Shown here in pieces: positions 12,601-27,600 of a DNA stretch of 64,000 nucleotides. The stretch's first letter is position 1; each line of letters begins with the position of its first letter. Source of the stretch: Muricea muricata (Eukaryota; Cnidaria; Anthozoa; Malacalcyonacea; Plexauridae). Both the position numbers and the translations under genes were made by a program. The notes below the pieces were generated by a model, which was not told the DNA's origin, did no database searches, and worked only from the letters and a program-made list of their open reading frames with translations. The stretch covers positions 8,233,330 through 8,297,329 of the forward strand of contig OY979728.1 in assembly GCA_963855995.1 (NCBI GenBank), given 5' to 3'.

Positions 12601-15600
12601 GGGCAAGGCAAGGTAGGGTAACGTAAGGAAAGGTAAGATAAGATAAGATAAGATAAGATAAGATAAGATAAGATAAGATAAGATAAGATAAGATAAGATA
12701 AGATAAGATAAGATAAGGTAAGGTATGACAAAGTATGGTATGACAAAGTATGGTATGGTATGTTATGTTATGTTATGGTATGGTATGGTATGGTATGGTA
12801 TGGTATGGTATGGTATGGTATGGTATGGTATGGTATGGTATGGTATGGTATGGTATGGTATGGTATGGTATGGTATGGTATGGTATGGTATGGTATGGTA
12901 TGGTATGGTATGGTATGGTATGGTATGGTATGGTATGGTATAGTATGGTATGGTATACTAACGTCTTTAAGATCGTAGTCAGACGCAGATAGGTTGCCCA
13001 CCAATGTATGGTTTATTTGATTTTCCTCAACTGAACTCTTGGATATAGTGAGGTTGTAAGGAGCTTCGTTTACGTCGGTTACTTCAACGCGGAAAATGGA
13101 ATAAATGTAAAATGTTGAATTGCCAGTTTCGGTGCAGTTGATCTGAGGGAAAACAAAAATTGTAGGGAATAAAAAACATGAAAGATACGAAGTTCACGAC
13201 ATAAAATTTAGTACTACGAAATATTACGTAACAATCTCATAAAGCCAGGTCCTCACTAGCGACATCAGGATAAGCTGTTCAATCTATTTCGTACTAATTT
13301 AACACTTATTGACTGAGACCGAGGGAAACAGTATGTTTTGTGGACCAGAGACTGTCGATGTTTCCCGAGGCGAAGCCGAGGGAAACATCGACAGTCGAGG
13401 GTCCACAAAACATACTGCTTTCCCGAGGTCTCAGTCAATAAGTATTTTATTATATACTGAGTGTCAAAAGAGAAGAAAAGTACCACAAATCAATCAAACA
13501 TGTGTAAAAAGGATTACCTTTTACCTGACATGGCTCCGTGAGGCTCTGTGGATTTGTTATTTACCGGTGAATAAAAGTAATGTCCACCGCTTAGCTACGT
13601 TGCCAGGGAGACAGTAGAATTTCTCCACTATCACGTGATACGTTCTTAACCAATAAGAAACAGGAATAAATGAACTTTGACACTCAGTATATAATAATTA
13701 TATTTATTTCATAAAAACAACCTAAGCTTTACTTAGGTTGTTACATAAGCAACATAACAAAGGATGGCTTTTCCTCAGAGGTTTACGAAGACAAAGCAGC
13801 AAGACTTTGAATTTGCTTTTACTCCAAGCTATTGTGCTCATAGTCTTATGCTTGTATTTGTGCTCATGTCGACGCTTAGGTCACACACTTCACAGCATTT
13901 CTATGTTTTGTCTTTTCTTTAAGCTTGCTAGTCAGGACCAGGCTTGAGTAGGTTGTGTATAAGTCCTAGCAATATAACGTTACCGTTACGCGATAATCCG
14001 ATCGCTTTTCGAGATCCAAAATTGCATTTTTAACACAAAGTTTCATATTTGAAACCTACAGAAGAAAGGAAAGAACAAGCGTCATATTAATGTTATCTCA
14101 GTTTGGTCAGTTGCCAAACATTCTAGGCGAAACTTGGGGATAAACAGGGAGAGTGTGGGATAAAAATTAATATCAAGCAAACCTTGAAAGGAACATCATT
14201 GACAACTTTACAACTATAAAATTGTTTCTCTTCATGACGATTATCAGGATCAGACACACTAAGATCTCCAATAACAAAACCTTCTTCGCTGTTCTCTGGT
14301 ACCTAACACAACATTTAGTTAGTTTAGCGATGATAAACTGGACTTAACAGCCCAAGGGTCGGTTCTACAAAAGTTGGATGGAGCTATCCATCAGATAGTT
14401 ATGTTGCTTCGATTCAACTGCCGGAGAAAGGCTTAAAAGCAATGACACCAGGGATACTGAACGCGCAAGAGGTGAAGACTTTAACTTGAAAATGCTGAAC
14501 TTTAATACGGATTTTGCCAGTTACTAAACATGTTTAGAAAATTTAAGAAAACTACTATCTGGTGGATATTCATCTTTCGTACAACCGACTCACGTCGAAA
14601 GAACAAAGGGAATTTACAGCATTTTCAAACGAATGAGACATGAAATTCGATACCTTGGAGTTATCCAATATTAAATTATCTGGCAGTTCATTGACATCAA
14701 GGACTTTAAGCGTAAAGCTTTTCTTGAAGGAAAGTCGTGGATATCCGTTGTCTTGCGTAATTATCTCCATTTCAAATTTCGTGACATTCTCGTGGTCGAG
14801 ATGAGATGCTACCGTCAGTTTCCCGGATGCAGCATCTAACTCAAACGCTGTTCGATAACCTGGAATTCTGAAGAAAGAAGGTCATAAGCTATACCCAGAA
14901 TTCAGCAAAGTACTCAAACTTTGTACTTAAGTAAAAGAAAAAGTAACACCTCAATTTTTACTCAAGCAAGCAAAGTTTTACCAAGTACTGACTGAAAGCT
15001 TCACTGAAGTAAAACTAAAGATAATTAAGAAGTTAAAGTTCTATTGGAACAGAATTTAATAGAACATTTATTTGGGCGGAAGTAATCCGGAGTTAACAAC
15101 CCTGTACCACAGCCTGGCTGAGCCAAGCACATTCTCACTACTCTGCTCACCAATGGCCTTCGTTTGTACTTACCTCGCCAAAGTATAACTACCCCCAACA
15201 AAGTAAAAAATATTAACCTAATATCAACCAAAAATCGTACTTCGTTACAAGTAAAAGTAGCTCATAAAAATTCTGTCTTTACATCTTAATACTGATTTTA
15301 GACTAAAGTAAAAAACATGATGCAACCATGTTGTTGGAGCAACATTTCTCAATGTTGTCTTATGTTGTCAACAATATTGTTCAGCATTGTTATACTTGAT
15401 GGAGGTTGATTTACGCTCAAAAAATATTCTTCAGTATTGTTGACAGCCAGGAAAAATGTTCCCACAACAACATTGTTGCATCCTTTTTTCAACAACCTGT
15501 TACAAGTTGTAATTCTCGGCCGTAGTAACGCTGACCACCATTGCAAGACGCGTCAATTACCTGTTCAAATTGTAATCATATGCAGTCATACTGTTCATGG

Positions 15601-18600
15601 AAAAGCGATGCGTTTGACCAGCGTCTTCATCCTCGGTAGTAAATACAACAACAGATGAGCCCAATTTAGCATTTTCGAAAACAGACAGAACTTTCTTTGG
15701 AAAAATATCAGTTGGTCTATCATTTGTATCTCTGACAGTGATCTTGAAGGTCTGAGTTAAATTGAGACCTGGAAAATAACAACAATAAGTTATCACGCTG
15801 CTTGCACGTGATCAAGGGATTGAGGCAGCACAAGATACACATGTCAATTAGCTTTCAACAAGTTGTCTCCGCAATGCTTGTCTTAAGTTGTCAACAACTT
15901 GCAACAAACTTGATCGGATTATCAGACTTGTGACGAGTTTTTCTCGACAACCCGTTTCAGCTTCGATATAACGATGTTGTTACAGTCTTTGCGTTGTCAA
16001 CCTTGCTACAGTCTGATGTAACAATATTGTTTCAAGTCAATCGCATTTTCTGGCAAATACGAACGCTAAACTGGCTGCTCGCAGCCTGTCAATTGCATAA
16101 AAATAGTGCGGCACGTTGCACTGCTGAGTGGTCCTACTGTCCATTCGCTATACCATAGTTAGTGGAAAAGATGGTTTGGAAACCCGTTAGAACTACAATA
16201 TAAGTCAATATCTATGTTTTTGTTCTGGTTTATGCAGAAATAAAGGTTCCTCATCGTCACGTCACGTGCGTATTGCATTCTCGCTTAACCAACCAATACC
16301 AACGTTTTAGGAAAATTAGCCATCCGCGACATTAACAACTGGGCAATTCAAAAATTTCTATTGGTGCTAGATTTGGCAAAAACACAGTAAACATGTGCCG
16401 ATGAAGGACTATATTTTTGCATAAAGGTTGACCAGCATACATAATGAGTTATATAATTCTTATTCTGATGAGTGTCATCTGTAAACATTTTCTATCAGCT
16501 GGGGCTATGCTGGATCTTTGCTGCGAGTCGTATCCTACCTCCTTGATCAACGGTTCTAATCGTCAAATCCCACGAGCTTCTGTTCTCATAATTCAAACTT
16601 CCATACGTCCACAGTTGACTGCCATTAATATGAAACATATTCTCCCTACTCGCGGATATTAAGTCATACACAAACGACTGCGCCGAATCTGGATCTCGGG
16701 TACTTAATTCCCCTACGAACAACGGACCCCCATTCTCTGGCAGCTCGTCATTCGACAACAAGATTTGCTCCGGCTTTTCGTTAACATCAACGACTTCGAT
16801 CTCAAATGACTTTTCTACGGTTAACGGCTTTGTACCAGAGTCAGCGCATTGGACGATGATGCTATGCCTGTTTGACAGTTCGTAATTTAGGATTCCACTA
16901 GAAACGACTAGTGTGTTCGTGATAGAGGAAATATTGAAGCGATCTTGCGCCGAGTCAATGAGCTGACATCTGTGTGTTTGCCAAACACCTTTCGGGCCAT
17001 GATTGTCAGGGTCATGCACGGTGATGTTAGCAACAAACGTTCCAGGCCGACTGTTTTCAGGAACTGTTAAATTGCTGAGGTGAATATCATTAGGCGGTTC
17101 GTTGACATCTTCAATCTAAAACAAAAGTTACTCAATGAGGGATATTCTGGGACGGCGAAGACATTACATGTTACATGAGGTTTTGACAAGCGTGACAGTA
17201 TTATGAATACTAATAATCTATACCCTCCCAAGTTGTCAGCAAGTTTGCAACAACTTGATGTCAACTTGCAACAGGCTTGACGGGAATATCAGACTTGGTG
17301 CAAGGTTATCCTAACAACTCTGATGCACAACACAAGATAATGCAGTTTAATTGAATCATGAACCGTGACAAATAAAAACACACAAGTTGTGACAAACCTG
17401 AAAAGAAATTGTAAGATATATGTTCACAAGGTTTTGACAAATTTTGAACAAGCTGTTAACAACTTCTAAAACCTTCATAAGGATTATCAAACGTGTTACA
17501 ATGTTGTTTCAACAAGATTGGTACAATCATGATGTAACAATATTGTTACAACCTTGTGTTGTCAACAGCCTTGTTACAACAGGTCTGTATCAGAGTTGTT
17601 AGGGCAACCTTCTAAAAAGTCTGTTCAAATCATCCCGCCACTCATTCCGTCCCGACAAAGCGGAACCATTGTCAACAGCCCTAAGGAATCGCTCGCAGAC
17701 GTTTGATGTATAACTCACCACAACAGTCAAATTTTGCTCTACATTGAGCTGAGGGCTACCGCTGTCTGTGGATACCACAACAATTTCAAATTCCTGCTGT
17801 CTTTCGTAGTTTAAATTCGCTCCTCCTGACGAATACAGCTTACTTCCTTTTATAGTAAACCTCGGACTGTTTTTCAGAGCGTAGGTATGGATCTGAGAAG
17901 GATCTTCATCCCTAGTTACCAATTCTCCGATAAGTTCATCGTTCGCGTTCTCTTTCACCCGGCAGGATAATGATCCTTGTACGGTGACATTCTCCGGGGG
18001 GTCATTTTTATCAAGAATGGTAATGGTAAAGCTAGTGATCTTGGAATGGTTACCATCAGAAACTTCAACAATGATTTCGTGACTGGTTTCACTTTCATAG
18101 TTCAGGTTTCCGCTCACAAGAAGCTTGCTAGAGCAGTTTGTTTTTACGTGAGGATTTGAAGTGATATTATGACAAGTGACTTTATTATCGACTGAAAAGC
18201 GACCACCTAGAGTAGAAGAACAATTTTTATGATTTAAACCAGTTAAAAAATTTAAAAATCCATGGTGCGATGTACCTCCAAATCCAAAATGGACAACACA
18301 CATACTCAAAATTATAATTGACTACAAATTCTGAGCTTATTTATTGTGTTTTCCACTCTTGGATGAGCGTATTTACCCAACAGGATATTGCCCAATGGAT
18401 AGCCGATCCGTGCTAGCCGCGGTTTAGCGTCCTTATCCTAAGCTTGAACTCAGGCCTCCCAGCTTGGAAGACAAGAGTGGTGACCACAATACCACACGTT
18501 CTGATCACCAAAGCTAGTTGCATATCTCTTTGAATTTTAACTGGAATTACTTGTAGAAATATAATACAAAACATAATCCGAAGATTAGCAGACTAACTGA

Positions 18601-21600
18601 GTCTGATGATGATTTTGTAATAAAATCGAAATATTACTTGCTTAATTTTCTTGCTAAACTCATATTTTGGGTTTCAAGAAGCTGATCTTGGGATGATGTT
18701 TTGTATTATATTTTTTGAAATTTTTGGCTGGTATTGGTTTTTTATAACTTGTAGATTTTATACAGATTTATATACTTTGAGATCTGCAACGAGAGCCAAA
18801 CAATAAGAGCATAATAGGATTTCACAGAAATTTTAATAGTCACATGTTGTCTTTAAATCCTACTATATTGATGGCTGTGTTAAAAGTTATGCTAGGCTCT
18901 TATATTTTTCATAATAATAATAAATACAAATCTCTGGCTACGAGACTAATATACTGACCTGCATCATCATCAAGAGTGAAAGTCAAATGTTGTCCAGCAT
19001 CTTGATCAAGAGACATCAAAGTTCCTACTATTGTCCCGCTAGCAGAATTTTCGTCAACTTTCGGATTGTCTTCGTCAAACGATTGCTGACCACCAGTTGA
19101 TGTTAAACTGGTGTTCAATGGAGCTTCGTGGACGTTCTTAATGATGATCGTGAACCGTTTATCCATCTATAAAAAAGGCCAAAAAAATGTTTGAAAAGAA
19201 AGCTCAGTTCTCTGACATTAGCACAGTATAACAAATAAACTGTGGGTCACTTCGCAATGCACCATTCCCCCCTCCCCCATTTTTATGCACTGGCCAGAAT
19301 AATGACGGAAAAGCCAGTTCAGCATTTTTATTGGTCAGAAAATGCATGTGACCGGCCAGATCCTGCATAATGAACATGTGTAATGGGACATGCGTAAAGG
19401 TTCCGAAGTGAGGGGGCCTTCTGCTAGTTCATATTCTGTGCTCAGTAGTAACGATCGACAATCGACTGGGGGTACTTACCCATTCCACAGGGTCTCCGTT
19501 ATCGCTTACTCTAACTGTCACGTGATCAACGCTTGATTCTTCATGATTTACCGGTTTAGCAACGAATAATCGGCCGCTGTCGCCATCAACTCCGAACAAC
19601 GCACGACCGTCATCAACTAAAGAAAAATTCAACTGCTGTCCATCTTCGTCAGAAGCGTTAAAACATCCCACGGTTGTATTAAGAGCTACGTTCTCTTTGA
19701 CCCAGTACTTTGACAGCATCAGATCGCGCGGTTGATCGTTGACGTCAACAAGCGTGATATTCAAGTTCATAATCTTTTGCAGCGGAGGCGTCCCATCATC
19801 CTTGGCGCGCACACGTATTGTGTGGACAGGATTTTTTTCGTAGTTCAACTGACAGCTTCCAGCGCCGTGAACTAAACACATTTTATTTGATAGAGCTACT
19901 CTGATTTCGGAGTTGTTAACTAGTTTAAACCTTCCACCCGCGCTGTCAAGTAACGTAAACTGATGTTTCTGATCATGGTCTTCATCTTTGGCGCTAAGTC
20001 GCCCCACCAAGCGCCCCTTTTCAGGATTTTCGGTCACGTTGTTTGGAGAGAGAATAATCTCAGACGGTTTCTCGTTGCGGTCTGAAATAGGAAACAAATC
20101 AATGCAAACAAGCACTCTCTTACCTCAACTCAAAGACTCAAGTATCTAGATAACTACAGCAGCAATTGTGATTTTTGTGACACTTGACAATTTCTAAAGG
20201 GTAAATGCTTATTAATCTCAAGTGGAAATCATACACATGGCGAAATTTACACCGTGAACAGTTGAAAAAAAATTCATCATCAACTATACAAAGGTCCCCC
20301 GGCAAGAACAGAAGCTACATCATAGCAATGTCAGTGTGATGCTCTGAACACTAGGATATTGAGGCAGCTCACAAGAGCAAACGTAATGTGTACTTTAGGG
20401 TGGTAATACTTCCACTCAAATAGGCAAATATAGAGTCAAACTCTTAATAAATGGTGCCAGGTGGCGATGACAAAGAAATAATAAATATAGAATGTTACTC
20501 GGTCAGGATAGATGTCGCCTCAAGATGTCCAGTCAAATACTCTCTTAATTCAATCTAATGGATTGAATTTTTAATCTTTTTGGGATTGTTTTTAGGGATC
20601 ATACGTTTTCTATTGAAAAGTAATCCAATTGAGTGACAAATTTCAATCGATTGGAACACTGAAAGAGTATCTCTCAATCTATATTCAATCTATTAGATTA
20701 AGAAATAGTCTATTAAACTGAAAAATTCTTCTGAAAAAACTTTTGAAAGACCGAAAAAATCCCTCAAATCAATGTTTTAATTTAAGAGAGTAGGCAAATA
20801 TAGAGTCAAACTCTTTAATAAAAGGTGCCACGGGGGAAGGGGGACAAAGAAATAATAAATATAGAATGTGTACTCGGTCAGGAAACATGTCGCCAGTCTT
20901 TGCTGAGCGTCGCCTTCGAATTCACCATATTGGATTTGACCAAGAGTGCAACGAACTCTTGACTGCGCGAAATTCCTTGCCACAGAACTCTGAGACGAGC
21001 CAAAAATGCCTTAAAAAGATCTACCATTCTGTGGAGAGCAAATTTTTACCGAAAAAAAGACAGAAGTACGCATTATATGTCTATTACATCCATAGACCTC
21101 ATGCATAAATTTTGATTGGTACCATGTATCCTAGGAAACAAGAATTTACGCATTGTTATTGGTCACTCTTCGCGAATCGTGACCAATAATAATGCATAAA
21201 TTCCTGCTTCCTAGGATACACGGTCGGGATCACCATTTATGCATAAGATCTATGCGGGATGGTAATCTCCAACGTTCCCACTAACCTTGTACAGAAATGG
21301 TAAAATTCCGATTAATACTCAAGGTAGGATTTCCATTATCTTCGGATTGTACGGTAATATGCCACGATGATTTATTTTCATAGTTTAACATTCGTTTGGT
21401 ACTCAAATTATGTCCTTGAATCTGGAATGGAAGATCTCCGTTGGAGACAAGACGATATACAAAACTCTGCCGGGTATTATTGATCACGTTGTCGGGATCG
21501 ATAGTTGAGATTGTGGCTGAAAGTAAACAAAAAATAGAAAAACTTGTATCCAACAGCCTATATGCAATCTTTGGGAAAATTATATTCTTTGAACTCACGA

Positions 21601-24600
21601 AACAAAACATGCCTAATTGAAGCGCTAGGTATATCTTTCAAAACCTGAACTTAACTATTTGAATATAGAAGGAAACGTTCTGAGCTGATGGAATTTTTAA
21701 ACTTTTTTGAAGGGTAGACAGGTTAAAAATCACAATTGAATGTTTTCGTAAAACGTTTTGAACAATGTGAGTGGCAACATTACTGGATACTAAAAAAGAA
21801 GGCAAATATTCAGCGTTTTTACACCCAAAACAAGTTTTAAAGCCAACAGTTCCATAGACATTGTTTTTCCTGAAATATATTTAAAGTGGAGCTAAGACCT
21901 TATATGATTTTTTGTATGTGATATCTTTGGATCATTCTAAGAAATGGAATATATCTTTATAGTCAAAATCCTCATGTTCATCAACTTTTCACTAATAAAG
22001 ATTGTGGATATGATATCACAAGGTGAATTTTTGGAGCAAAAAAACAAAGGAAAACTTATTTGCAATTCACCTAATGACATCATATCCGGAAGTTGATGAC
22101 GATGAAGATCTTGAGTATAAAGATACATTACATTTTTTCTTAGAATGATCCAAACATGTTAGTTGCACTTTAAGTGAAGTTGCAGGGGGTTAAACTAGTA
22201 AAGCGTATCAGGGCGTATCACGGGTATCGCGATACCGCTTCAGCTCGCGTTTCCAGTCCACTCCTTTCATTTTCCATGACTCAACTTACCAATCACTCCG
22301 CTTTCCTGATTTTCAAGAACACTTAAACTTGACAAAATAATGTCGCTTGGGACTTCATTTTTATCTTCGACAATCACAGTAAAATCTTGAGAGTATTTCA
22401 AGCTCGGAGTGCCAGAGTCAGTACACTGTATGGATACATTAAGAAACGGCATCTTTTCATAATCAAGCACTGTACTGCTTACTAATTTTCCAGAATCGAC
22501 CCTAACTTTATTGTGGCCAAGCACAATGCAGGAATGGCTCTGTCTTGGTATTGCCAGATTATCCGGATCATCGACCCTGAGATCAGCTATTATGGTCCCT
22601 TCTACAGAGTTTTCAAAAATTGTTTTATTAGACAGGGTTATCTTCGTCGGTGCTTCGTTGACATCTGCCACGCTGATTGTAAAGTTTCGTGACACTTCGT
22701 ATGAAGGCACTCCGCTGTCTACCGATTTCACTCCGAGGGTATACGAAGATTTCTCCTCGTAGTTCAAGTGCGAAGCTGTTTTAACGTAAATATTTTTGCC
22801 AATAATTTTAAACTTTCCAAAATCATCGAGGAGACTATAGGTCCAACTTTGAGACTTATCTTCATCGCTCGTTTCCAGTTCCCCGACAAAGGAGCCGTCA
22901 ATATTTTCGTAAACGACCGCTGACACACTTCCGCTCAAAGTGATGTTCGTGGGCGCATCATTACAGTCAAGCACATTGATAGTAAATTTCTGCACAAAGA
23001 ATAAGCCATGATTGTCTGTCACACGAACTGTGATGAGACGTTTAGAGTTTTCTTCATAATTCAGAGTCTTCGACAGTAAAAGTGTTATGGTACATCTCGT
23101 TTTATTACCATCGTTTACGGTCGATTGACATTGTGAACTTGAAGGATTCAATGAGAATTCGCCTGCCGAATCATCGTCCAGTGTAAACGTGAGAGCCTGA
23201 TTTGCATCAGAATCTACAGCAACTAATGTTCCAATAATACTTCCGGTCGTGGTGTTTTCAAACACTTCCGGGGTCTGGGCACCAGTAAAGTTCACGGCAA
23301 TAGGAGCTTCGTTGATATTCATCACTTCAATGGTAAAGTTTTGTTCAAGCTGTAACAAAGAAAGTAATCAAAGTGCCTATGACATGAGATTTTGTCAAAC
23401 TACTTTTAATTGCATTGAGAAAATCGCCTAAAGACAAGATAAGTTCCATAGTCGAATTTCATGTCGTAATGTCTCACGTTTACTCCTCAGAAATCATTTA
23501 ACATCGACAAAAATCCTAATAGAATGTCACAACTTTTAAAAGAACATCATGAATTTGCAACGTGATGAACATATTCCGCACAAACAAGCAAACACCAGAC
23601 ATTTAATCGCAGTTTACGGATGTACAGCGAAGTTTTTTAAAACTTATCTCACAGACGTCATCAGATACTCACTAATTAGTGATGTCATAAGTCGTGTAAT
23701 TTGCATATGGAATAAAGTTGAATATCTCAAAAAGAAAGAGAGTTATAGAAATAGTATCAAAGAAGCTATATTTTCATTTTAAGCAACATTTCTAATAATT
23801 ACTGATTTGTAAATCAGATACAGATCGGATGCGAATGCTTTATCGTACTTATGAAATGTCTGCGTGAAAACGTTCGTATTCTTTCATAATCTCAATGATA
23901 TTTGGTTAGAAAATCAAACTTAAAGTTTATGTAAATCAGAGCAAAATCTTTATCGGACTAACAAATATTCGTTACATATGTATTTCATTTAAATGTAAAA
24001 TGACGCTCATGACACAACTTACTTTCAAAGAATTAAAGCCATTATCACGCACAGCCACAGTAATCACATGTCTTTTATCAGCTTCGTGATCGAGTGACTT
24101 TGCTGTGACCAAATTATTACTCTTCAACGCAAACCTTCCACTATCGTTATTAACTAACGAGAAGATTAGTTTTTGTCCCCTATCTTCGTCACGTGCGTTG
24201 AAAGAACCAACCACGGTGCCTGTTGTTGCATTCTCCGGTACCCTGTCATTGGTCAGACTTAGATCACGTGGTCGATCGTTGACATCATTAAGGTAGATGG
24301 TAAACGTTTGGTTGAAACTTTTGGCGGGAACACCACTGTCTGTTGTTCGTATTGTAATATTGAAGCTTGGTTGAGCTTCGAAGTTTAGAAGGCATGAAGC
24401 GCCTCCCTTTCGAAGACACACACTGTTTGATATGGCGACCTTTAATGGAGATAAACAGTGTTACGCAATTTTGAATGACAACAAGATGTCTGTTAAAGCG
24501 TTCACACAACCTGGCGAGAACAAAAGTCGGCTCAAGAACAAAGTGGTCTTTGGTAAAAAGTAAATATATGCCGCCTTATACAGAATTGTTCAGGAGACTT

Positions 24601-27600
24601 AAGCTGTTAACTGGTCCTCTAAAAGACTATCTCATTATGCAGTGACAGAATCGCTGACACCCTGAGTTAAACAAGTAAACTTTACAGTTTATACAAGATG
24701 TGTTTGCAAGTTTGCAGTTTCGTAGGCAGAAGCATTGTCTTTTGCTTAATTGGAACACATTTCGTAGAGGCTGTGAAGCTCTATCCTATCCGAACGTTGT
24801 AACCCAGAAAGATTATTTGGCCCAATAAAAAACAGGGATTTTTACGGTTAGGGTTGGAACTTGGGTCAAGGTTCATTTTATATGCATGAAATTACAGTTC
24901 CAATAAGTACTGGAATTATTCAACGTCAATTTTATTAGGTTACAACGTTCGGGTTTGGCTGAAAGCTGACAAATGGCAATGGAATCTATCAACGTTTGAC
25001 ATCTAAAACATTTTCAGTAGGATGTTTAAAAAATTTTCAGTGGGATGATTTTCAGATATAGATCCTAATATAACCTATTGAAAGATACCTGTAAACTCGA
25101 GGCTATAACTAAAGCGTTAATTGAAGGGGGGGGGGGGATTCACATCTTCTTGTTTTGTCTGACGAATCCTACCTTTCAAATAAGTTGTTATTAGGATTGA
25201 CTTCAATAGCGATTAGTCAGGCTCTACCCTCCCTCCCCCTCCCCATTTATCTCTAGTTACGGCCCTACAGACCCTCTTACCTTGACTAATCTTCCATCAA
25301 TTTTAAAGCGACCGCTGGCACTCTCTAACAGCATATACGTGTGGTTTTGTGTAAGGTCTTCATCGCTTGTTGCTAGGTTACCAACAATAGTATTAGCATC
25401 ACAATTTTCTTTAATTTGCAAGTTCGACAGCTAGAATCAGACAGAAAACGTTTAGATTTTGGGCTTTATATTCATTAAAGATTATTCCGTGAGTTACAAA
25501 AGACCATTCATATGTATTAAGGCTGGATAGTGCATCGTAATACAAAACCCAAATAAAATTGAAGCCGGAAACACGTCATATTTTGTGATCGGCGGCCATG
25601 TTGAATGGCTTCACTCAATGAGTGAATCGATGTAGTTTCTTTCCGAAAACTGATTTCTCTGAAATCTTTTGCCTTAAAACGTAATTTTTTTATTTCAAAA
25701 TGAGAACTATACATCCTGTAATAGAAATCTATATCATTGCTACTCAAATGGGGCCACCCAACATGGCCGCAAGTCTAAAAATATGACTTACGATACTTCT
25801 GGCTTCAAAACCTAACAATAGATGTGCTTATCCTAGCTTTAATACATATCAATGCAATCGCTTACTGTTACGTGTTTACCCTGTTCAAATAAATAAATAA
25901 AGTTTATCAACAGACAATACGCAGTTTAAGAAATTTTGGGCCCGCAGCTGAACAATGTTTGGCTGCCCATATTCTTTATACTCTAAATAAGGTGTAACAA
26001 TGCTCTACAATATTGTCGACAACGAGGCAGCAAAGCATTTTTCAATGCTGTTTTTATTAAATTTCAGCGAGTTGTTCAATTTTTGCTGTGAACATGATAA
26101 CCCCAGGTGAAAGCTCATGTGCAATAGCGTAGCCAGCCCGATGATTTAGTCCTGCTATGCAAATATTTTTATATCCATGGACTGCGAAAACAATCGATTT
26201 CTAAAGAAATGAATAATGGGAATAACTTGAAAATAACTGGGAATTTGCATAGCGGGACTAAATTGTTGGGCTGGTTACGCCACTGACTCCAGGTGAAAGC
26301 TCATGTTTCGGTGAGGCCAAGATGACGGAAATTGACGTTCAACAACTACGAATGTCGTAAACGGTTTTAACACCATTTTCCCCAGCTATTTTCTTTTTTT
26401 CAAACAGACTGCATCGAAAACCAGGTTAATATAAGACTATAAGTTCACAAACCATAACATCACTTTTGAAATCAAAGTTAAAACATTAAATCTCTGTATA
26501 ATCCTGACAAAATGGCGTCAACCGCGCCGAGAAAAACAGTAGAAAGGGACTGGCGCTAGATGGTCAATTTGGCTTCAAACTGGTGGCCAAGTTATTGTTC
26601 CAGTTTAATATAGAGTACACGGGTATTCTCTTACCTGTATTGCAGTTGGTTTATCATTAACGTCTAGCACATCGACCACGAAAGTTTCATCCCGATACAA
26701 CGAAGGATTTCCATTATCTCGGGAACGTATTATCACAGTCCAAGAGTTCGTGTTTTCGTAATTCAACCATCTGGTCGTTCTTAGAACATTTCTAGTCGCA
26801 TCGATCTCAAAGGGACTGACTCCTAAAGATTGAAGCGTATAGTTGAAATGTTGTTTCGATTTGTTTCGGGCATTATCCGGGTCTTGTGTAGTTAGCGCGC
26901 CAACATCCACTGGGCCGTTGTTTTCTTGAACTTGAGTGTTGTTCAGAAGTACTTTGAGTGGCGCTTCGTTTACATCGCTCACATTAACAACAAAGTGTTT
27001 TTCATCGCTCAAGCCACTAGGGTCACTGCAAAGCACACTAATTCTATGTGAAATAGCTTGCTCGTAATCTAAAGACTTCGCAGACTGAGTTAGAAGATTC
27101 TGTCCGTTTCTTGAACTGATTCGAAACTTGCCCCGAGCTGAGTCCGTTAGGCGACAAACATGAATTTGCCTTCCCTGAAAATTACCAAAGTTATCGGGAT
27201 CTGTTATGTTGAAATTCCCAATCGTGGTTCCTGATGCACTGTTTTCTGCTACTGCGGTATTATTAATAGTTATCTCAACTGGCGCCTCGTTTATGTCTGT
27301 CACGTGGACAGTGAGTGTTTGGTTAGGTGACGTCATAGGCGGGGAGCCATCGTCGGTAGACGTTACGATGACAATGTATTTATTTTTGATTTCAAAATCT
27401 AACGATACATCGTGCTTAAGATACAAAAACCGACCGCGTCGAACTTGGAATAAGTTTGAGTTGTTCAAGACATTATAACTATGACTTTGGGCGCCATCTT
27501 CGTCACTAGTTACCAGTTCACCAATAAGCGCACCCGGACTGTTCTCGGCAACACTAGCCTCCAGGCTTCCAGAAATTGTCACATTGCTCGGCTGATCATT

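Noticed and set aside
11937-12992. Long open frames on both strands with repeating Tyr-Leu-Thr-Leu-Pro or Gly-Met-Val-Trp-Tyr residues
   Set aside because: They are translations of pentanucleotide arrays inside an intron; a 5-base repeat without stops is open in all frames it allows.
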